From the NCBI RefSeq assembly GCF_012927185.1, contig NZ_JABBGB010000003.1, positions 1,054,001 through 1,118,000 on the forward strand: a DNA stretch of 64,000 nucleotides, read 5' to 3'. Made by a program: the position numbers and the translations under genes. The DNA comes from Pseudoflavitalea sp. G-6-1-2 (lineage in GTDB: Bacteria; Bacteroidota; Bacteroidia; Chitinophagales; Chitinophagaceae). Numbering within the stretch: position 1 is the stretch's first letter; each line of letters begins with the position of its first letter. The notes beneath the pieces are model-generated. The model ran no database searches, was not told the origin of the DNA, and saw nothing but the letters and a program-made list of their open reading frames with translations. Below are positions 59,687 to 64,000 of the stretch, one piece after another.

Positions 59687-62600
59687 ATGTACAACCAACT
59701 CCAGCAGTTTATGCTGGCCATTCTTTTCCTGATTTCAGTACCGGTTACTGCCCTTGCGCAGCAGGATGTAAATGGCCAGGTAATCTCTGCCGAAAACAGG
59801 CAGCCGATAGCAGGTGCTACCATTACTTTAAAAAACAATGGCAAAAGAACTTTAACCGATGCAGGTGGATATTTCCGCATCCATGCCAATTCCGGCGACC
59901 TGCTGATTGTTAGCAGCGTTGGATATATGGTGAAAGAAGTTGCTGCCGGAAGCGACACCATCATTTCTCTCGCTACAGATCCTAAGAACCTCTCCGAAGT
60001 AGTTGTTACTGCATTAGGCATCAAAAAAGAAAAAAAGAAACTGGGTTACTCCATTCAGGAAGTTCGCGGTGAAGACCTCGTGAAAGCACGCGAACCAAAT
60101 CCACTCAACGGTCTCGTTGGTAAAGTAGCAGGCCTTACTGTGGGCGCTTCCGCCGAAATGCTTGCTGCTCCTCAGTTGATCCTTCGCGGCCGCAATATCG
60201 ATCTCTTTGTTGTGGACGGTGTTCCTATCAATTCCGATACCTGGAACATTAGTCCTGACGACATTGAAACATACACTGTTCTAAAAGGCGTTACTGCCGC
60301 TGCTCTCTATGGTTCCCGCGGCCTCAACGGCGCTATCATGATCACCACTAAACGCGGCTCACGCGATAAACGTGGCTACGCCATCGAGTTCAACAGCAGC
60401 ACCATGGTGGACAAAGGATTCAATGCAATTCCTAAAGTGCAGGACGAATACGGCCCCGGCGATCACGGCAAATATGCTTTCAAAGATGGAAAGGGTGGTG
60501 GTACCAATGATGGCGACTATGATGTATGGGGACCAAAATTCGAAGGTCAGCTCATTCCTCAGTACGATAGTCCTGTTGATCCGAATACCGGTGAAAGAAA
60601 AGGAACACCATGGACCAACCGCGGAAAGAACAACCTTACACGCTTCCTGAATCCTGGAATTCTTTCTACCAACAACGTAGCTGTATCAGCACGTGGTGAT
60701 AAATATGATCTCCGTTTCTCACTATCGCATACTTACCAGAAGAGCATCGTGCCTAACATGAAGCTCAACATCACCAACTTCAATATTTCAGCAGGTTACA
60801 ATTTCTCTGATAAGGTGAGAATGGAAGCCAACTTCAACTACAACCGTCAGTACACACCCAACTTCCCCGATGTAGCTTATGGTCCCAACAGCCTTATCTA
60901 CAATATGGTGATCTGGGCAGGTGCAGACTGGAATGTAGACGATATGCGCAATTACTGGCAGCCCGGTAAAGAAGGCAGACAAAGCATTTACGCAGAATAC
61001 CAGCGTTATCACAACCCCTACTTTGTGGTATACGAATGGCTGCGTGGTCATTACAAAACCGATATGAACGGTTATGCCAAACTGACCTACAAACCAACTA
61101 AAAACTGGGAGATCCTGGCGCGCACACAGGTTACTACGTATGATCTTTTCCGTGACGAAAAAATGCCTTTCTCTGCTCACCCTTATGGAAGAGAAGAAGG
61201 CCGTGGTGATTATCGTGAAGACAAGCGCTCACTTTTCGAGAATAACAGTGATGTGCTGGCTACTTATACCAACAATATCGGAGCAGTTAGCATCAAAGCT
61301 TCTGCCGGTGGTAACATCCGCAGCTTCAGATATAACTCCAGCTTCGTAACAACTGATTATCTCAATGTACCAGGTTGGTACAATTTCAATAACTCACGCA
61401 ATCCGGTTAAAGCCTCTGGCTTCAATAGTGATATGCTTGTGTTGAGCGGATATGGCTATGTAGATATCGGGCTCAGCAAATACGCTACTGTTTCATTGAC
61501 TGGTCGTCTCGATAAACATTCTACACTCCCTTCCGATCACAATGTGGGTTTCTATCCCGGTGTGTCTGTGAGCACAGTGGTAAGTGATTATGTGCAGATG
61601 CCTGAATATATCTCCATGGTGAAACTGCGTGGTTCATATGCCAACGTAAAAGGTGGTATCACTGCAACGCAGATCGGTGCTACGCCGCAGGCCAGCTATC
61701 CAATCGGTTATGGAATGGAGTACCTGAGCAGCTATGATGGTCCGTCTTATCAGAACTCGGGTTCTTACACTGTTCGTCCGGTTTACAACAATCAGCCTGG
61801 TGCATTTTTCACTGATCAGCTGCCTAACCCTGAGATCAAACCCTTTACCAGTACTGCTTATGAAGCAGGTGCAGATATCCGCTTCCTCAGAAACCGTGTA
61901 GGTATTGAAGCTACTTACTTCCTTACCAATGATGGTCCCCGTATCTTCTCTCTGCCTCTTTCAGAAACCACCGGTTATACTGGTGTGCTGAAGAATGGTA
62001 TCACCACACGCAAAACCGGTTGGGAAGTTTCTCTCACCGGAACTCCGTTGAAAAGTGCCAAGGGACTCAACTGGGATGTAATGGTGAACTGGTCTACTTT
62101 CAAAGAAGTATATACGAAGTTCTATGATGATGTAAAACAACTGGATCTCTACACCAAAATCGGCAGCCGCGTAGATCAGTTCGTTGGTTCTGCATTCGTA
62201 AAAACGCCTGAAGGAAAAATCATTTACGATGGTGGTGGATTGCCTATCCGCAACCCCATCAATCAGATTCAGGGATATACCAATCCCGACTGGGTTTGGA
62301 GTGTGATTAACAATTTCAGCTATAAGAATTTTCGTCTCGGTTTCCAGTTCGATGGACGAGTAGGTGGAAAGATGATCAACTATATTCAACAGCAAACATA
62401 CCGTGGCGGCCGTCACATAAACACTGTTGAAGGTGCTATGGGCGCAGCACGCTATCAGGATTACAAAGGGGTAAAATCATGGGTTGGTGAAGGCGTAACT
62501 GTGAACAATGGTGTAGGTATCAACTACGACAATCTCGGTAATGTAACCAACTACAAAGACCTCGCTTACGCACCAAACACCAAAGCCACTTACCTGCAGG

Positions 62601-62878
62601 ATTATATCAGCTTCTACTACAGCACCAACGAAGCGAACCTGATCAGTAAAACATTTGCGAAGCTGCGTGAAGTAACACTCACTTACAGCCTTCCTCAGAC
62701 TTTGCTGAAGCGTTCATTCTTCAGACAGGCGAGCATTTCACTGGTAGGCCGTAACCTGTTCTACTTCTCCAAATACAAAGACGTAGATATCGATCAGTAT
62801 GCTGGTCCGCAAGGTTCTTCCAACCTGCAGACACCTACTACAAGAAGATATGGTGTAAACCTCAACCTGGTGTTCTAA
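59687..62878 (+). CDS. susC: SusC/RagA TonB-linked outer membrane transporter (no STN domain)
   Basis: This 1063-residue protein has a signal peptide (VPVTALAQ), a carboxypeptidase-regulatory-like domain (about 25-95), a TonB-box region (SEVVVTALGIKKEKKKLGYSIQEV), a plug, and a barrel ending YGVNLNLVF. Unlike the SusC at 45373 it lacks an STN domain, so it is not wired to a sigma/FecR pair. The operator repeats and XRE-cupin gene upstream are the likelier control. It forms a pair with the SusD 20 nt downstream, and with GH20 suggests import of GlcNAc-containing glycans. Confidence 0.96.
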   Translation: MYNQLQQFMLAILFLISVPVTALAQQDVNGQVISAENRQPIAGATITLKNNGKRTLTDAGGYFRIHANSGDLLIVSSVGYMVKEVAAGSDTIISLATDPKNLSEVVVTALGIKKEKKKLGYSIQEVRGEDLVKAREPNPLNGLVGKVAGLTVGASAEMLAAPQLILRGRNIDLFVVDGVPINSDTWNISPDDIETYTVLKGVTAAALYGSRGLNGAIMITTKRGSRDKRGYAIEFNSSTMVDKGFNAIPKVQDEYGPGDHGKYAFKDGKGGGTNDGDYDVWGPKFEGQLIPQYDSPVDPNTGERKGTPWTNRGKNNLTRFLNPGILSTNNVAVSARGDKYDLRFSLSHTYQKSIVPNMKLNITNFNISAGYNFSDKVRMEANFNYNRQYTPNFPDVAYGPNSLIYNMVIWAGADWNVDDMRNYWQPGKEGRQSIYAEYQRYHNPYFVVYEWLRGHYKTDMNGYAKLTYKPTKNWEILARTQVTTYDLFRDEKMPFSAHPYGREEGRGDYREDKRSLFENNSDVLATYTNNIGAVSIKASAGGNIRSFRYNSSFVTTDYLNVPGWYNFNNSRNPVKASGFNSDMLVLSGYGYVDIGLSKYATVSLTGRLDKHSTLPSDHNVGFYPGVSVSTVVSDYVQMPEYISMVKLRGSYANVKGGITATQIGATPQASYPIGYGMEYLSSYDGPSYQNSGSYTVRPVYNNQPGAFFTDQLPNPEIKPFTSTAYEAGADIRFLRNRVGIEATYFLTNDGPRIFSLPLSETTGYTGVLKNGITTRKTGWEVSLTGTPLKSAKGLNWDVMVNWSTFKEVYTKFYDDVKQLDLYTKIGSRVDQFVGSAFVKTPEGKIIYDGGGLPIRNPINQIQGYTNPDWVWSVINNFSYKNFRLGFQFDGRVGGKMINYIQQQTYRGGRHINTVEGAMGAARYQDYKGVKSWVGEGVTVNNGVGINYDNLGNVTNYKDLAYAPNTKATYLQDYISFYYSTNEANLISKTFAKLREVTLTYSLPQTLLKRSFFRQASISLVGRNLFYFSKYKDVDIDQYAGPQGSSNLQTPTTRRYGVNLNLVF

Positions 62879-62898
62879 TCACTTCAAAAAAGAGAAAC

Positions 62899-64000
62899 AT
62901 GAAATCAACCAAAATACTCCTGACACTGATCACTGCCGGAGCCCTGGCAGCAGGTTGTCAGAAAAAGTTCAACGATTACGAAGCAAATCCTAATCGCCCG
63001 TTAACTGTACCTCCGAATCTGCTGCTGACCGGTGTATTGTCAGACATGAACGGAGATAAGCCATGGAGCAATGTCAGCCGCTGGAATCAGTTCGATAACT
63101 GCAATTACAATTATTACGGCGATCAGCGTTATGACTGGACGGGTGCTTCCCTCAACTACCTCACACTGAAAAATGTAGTGAAGATGGAAGAAGAAGCGCA
63201 GAAGATCGGCGAAGAAGAGAAGAAAGCGTACCTGGCCATCGGCAAATTCATCCGCGCCTGGTATTTCTACCGCATGACCAATCTGGTTGGAGACCTTCCG
63301 ATGACCGAAGCATTGAAAGGTATGGATAATACCAGACCTAAATATGATTCGCAGAAAGAGATTTTTGTGCAGATACTGAAATGGCTCGATGAAGCAAACA
63401 ATGAACTGGCGGCACTTACAGCCGGTTTCAACGGAAATGCAAAGATCGACGGTGATATTTATTTCAACGATAAAACCTCCTGGCGCCGTGCTATCAATAC
63501 GTTCCGTTTGCGTGTGTTGATTTTGCTGAGCAACAAAACAGCCGATGCCGATCTGAAAGTAAAGCAGGATTTTGCTGCAGTAATGGCGGATGCTGTCAAA
63601 TATCCGTTGATGCGCAGCAATGCTGAAAACCTTCAGTACATCTACAACAATTTCAACAAGTATCCCAGCAATCCTGATAACCTTGGTAACGATGCTACGA
63701 GATACAACATGTCTTCGAGCTACCTCAATACACTGGTTGATCTGAAAGATGCCCGCGCATTTGTAACGGCAGAGCCTGCAACACAGCAGTTGAATGAATT
63801 CCATAAAACACCGGCTGACATCACTGCATATGTAGGTGCAGAATCAGGTGAAGAGCTGGCTGTGATGTCTTCAAAAATGTCGAACGTAGATACGGCAGCG
63901 TATTCAGTTCGGAGCAGAAGCCGTTACTATTCAAGTTATACAGCTGAACCCGGAACATTGATCGGTTATGCAGAATTGTGTTTCAATATCGCTGAAGCCA
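62899..64000 (+). CDS. susD: SusD-like lipoprotein (C terminus off the right edge)
   Basis: The ATG at 62899 opens a frame that stays open to the window end (367 codons). The product has a lipoprotein signal (TLITAGALAAGCQKKF, lipobox Cys) and SusD-family features: a TPR-rich chain (KKAYLAIGKFIRAWYFYRMTNLVGDLPMTEAL) and a late SusD signature (IGYAELCFNIAEA) at the very edge. It resembles the SusD_like branch. It is the surface partner of the SusC 20 nt upstream. Confidence 0.95.
   Translation, partial: MKSTKILLTLITAGALAAGCQKKFNDYEANPNRPLTVPPNLLLTGVLSDMNGDKPWSNVSRWNQFDNCNYNYYGDQRYDWTGASLNYLTLKNVVKMEEEAQKIGEEEKKAYLAIGKFIRAWYFYRMTNLVGDLPMTEALKGMDNTRPKYDSQKEIFVQILKWLDEANNELAALTAGFNGNAKIDGDIYFNDKTSWRRAINTFRLRVLILLSNKTADADLKVKQDFAAVMADAVKYPLMRSNAENLQYIYNNFNKYPSNPDNLGNDATRYNMSSSYLNTLVDLKDARAFVTAEPATQQLNEFHKTPADITAYVGAESGEELAVMSSKMSNVDTAAYSVRSRSRYYSSYTAEPGTLIGYAELCFNIAEA

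Noticed and set aside
63040-63804. Minus-strand 254-codon frame
   Set aside because: Antisense to the SusD-like lipoprotein, whose frame carries a lipobox and TPR signature.
1-64000. CRISPR arrays and cas genes
   Set aside because: No regularly spaced direct repeat and no Cas protein was seen; the only spaced repeats are pairs or triplets at the island ends and before susC.

Overview
The window looks like a chromosome segment of a Bacteroidota bacterium, most likely Chitinophagaceae (Chitinophaga-like). It has two SusC/SusD pairs, an ECF sigma/FecR/SusC transduction cascade, GH16 and GH20 enzymes, promoters of the TTG-19-TAnnTTTG type, and almost no Shine-Dalgarno sequences. No ribosomal or other phylogenetic marker gene is present, so the genus is an inference.

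Layout. 1-14.2 kb is ordinary chromosome: a partial Lys/Ala/Ser-rich protein, a NarL-type response regulator, an S10 peptidase, a class I terpene synthase facing a hybrid histidine kinase, a membrane-anchored LAS metallopeptidase, a DUF6934-like gene with a 54-residue basic partner, a macrodomain protein, a DedA-TerC pair and a GNAT enzyme, ending in tRNA-Ser(UGA) with a very clear promoter.

14.25-30.07 kb is an integrative element in the 3' end of that tRNA gene. A 16-bp direct repeat (14247-14262 = 30051-30066) bounds it, and a tyrosine integrase of the CTnDOT type lies just inside. Its cargo is one tightly packed minus-strand operon: XRE regulator, HsdM, a PtuA-like ATPase, a PtuB-like HNH nuclease, HsdS, HsdR, an EVE-domain McrB and McrC, followed by a truncated gene. 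This is a three-layer anti-phage locus (type I restriction-modification, a Septu-like pair and type IV restriction) behind what looks like one promoter and one small regulator with a palindromic operator. The right 1.7 kb is decayed: it holds the tail of a second integrase and a pseudogene with several frameshifts, so more than one element has used this site.

30.1-41.2 kb is a mixed accessory region: an S41 peptidase, a PRISE-like reductase with a divergent AraC regulator, two alpha/beta hydrolases, a TetR regulator with a perfect 28-bp palindrome, a glutamate-synthase-like flavoprotein, and a frameshifted AraC gene. Copies of the terminator found beside attR recur here, which suggests step-wise accretion.

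41.4-50.5 kb is a polysaccharide utilisation locus transcribed leftward: sigma factor, FecR, SusC with an STN domain, SusD, GH16 and a secreted endonuclease/exonuclease/phosphatase-family enzyme. 50.6-57.1 kb holds small metabolic and regulatory genes (MocR-type regulator, YggS, an HxlR regulator divergent from a metallo-beta-lactamase-fold/oxidoreductase pair). 57.2-64 kb is a second glycan locus: GH20 hexosaminidase, XRE-cupin regulator, a pair of 17-bp operator-like repeats, SusC and a SusD that runs off the window.
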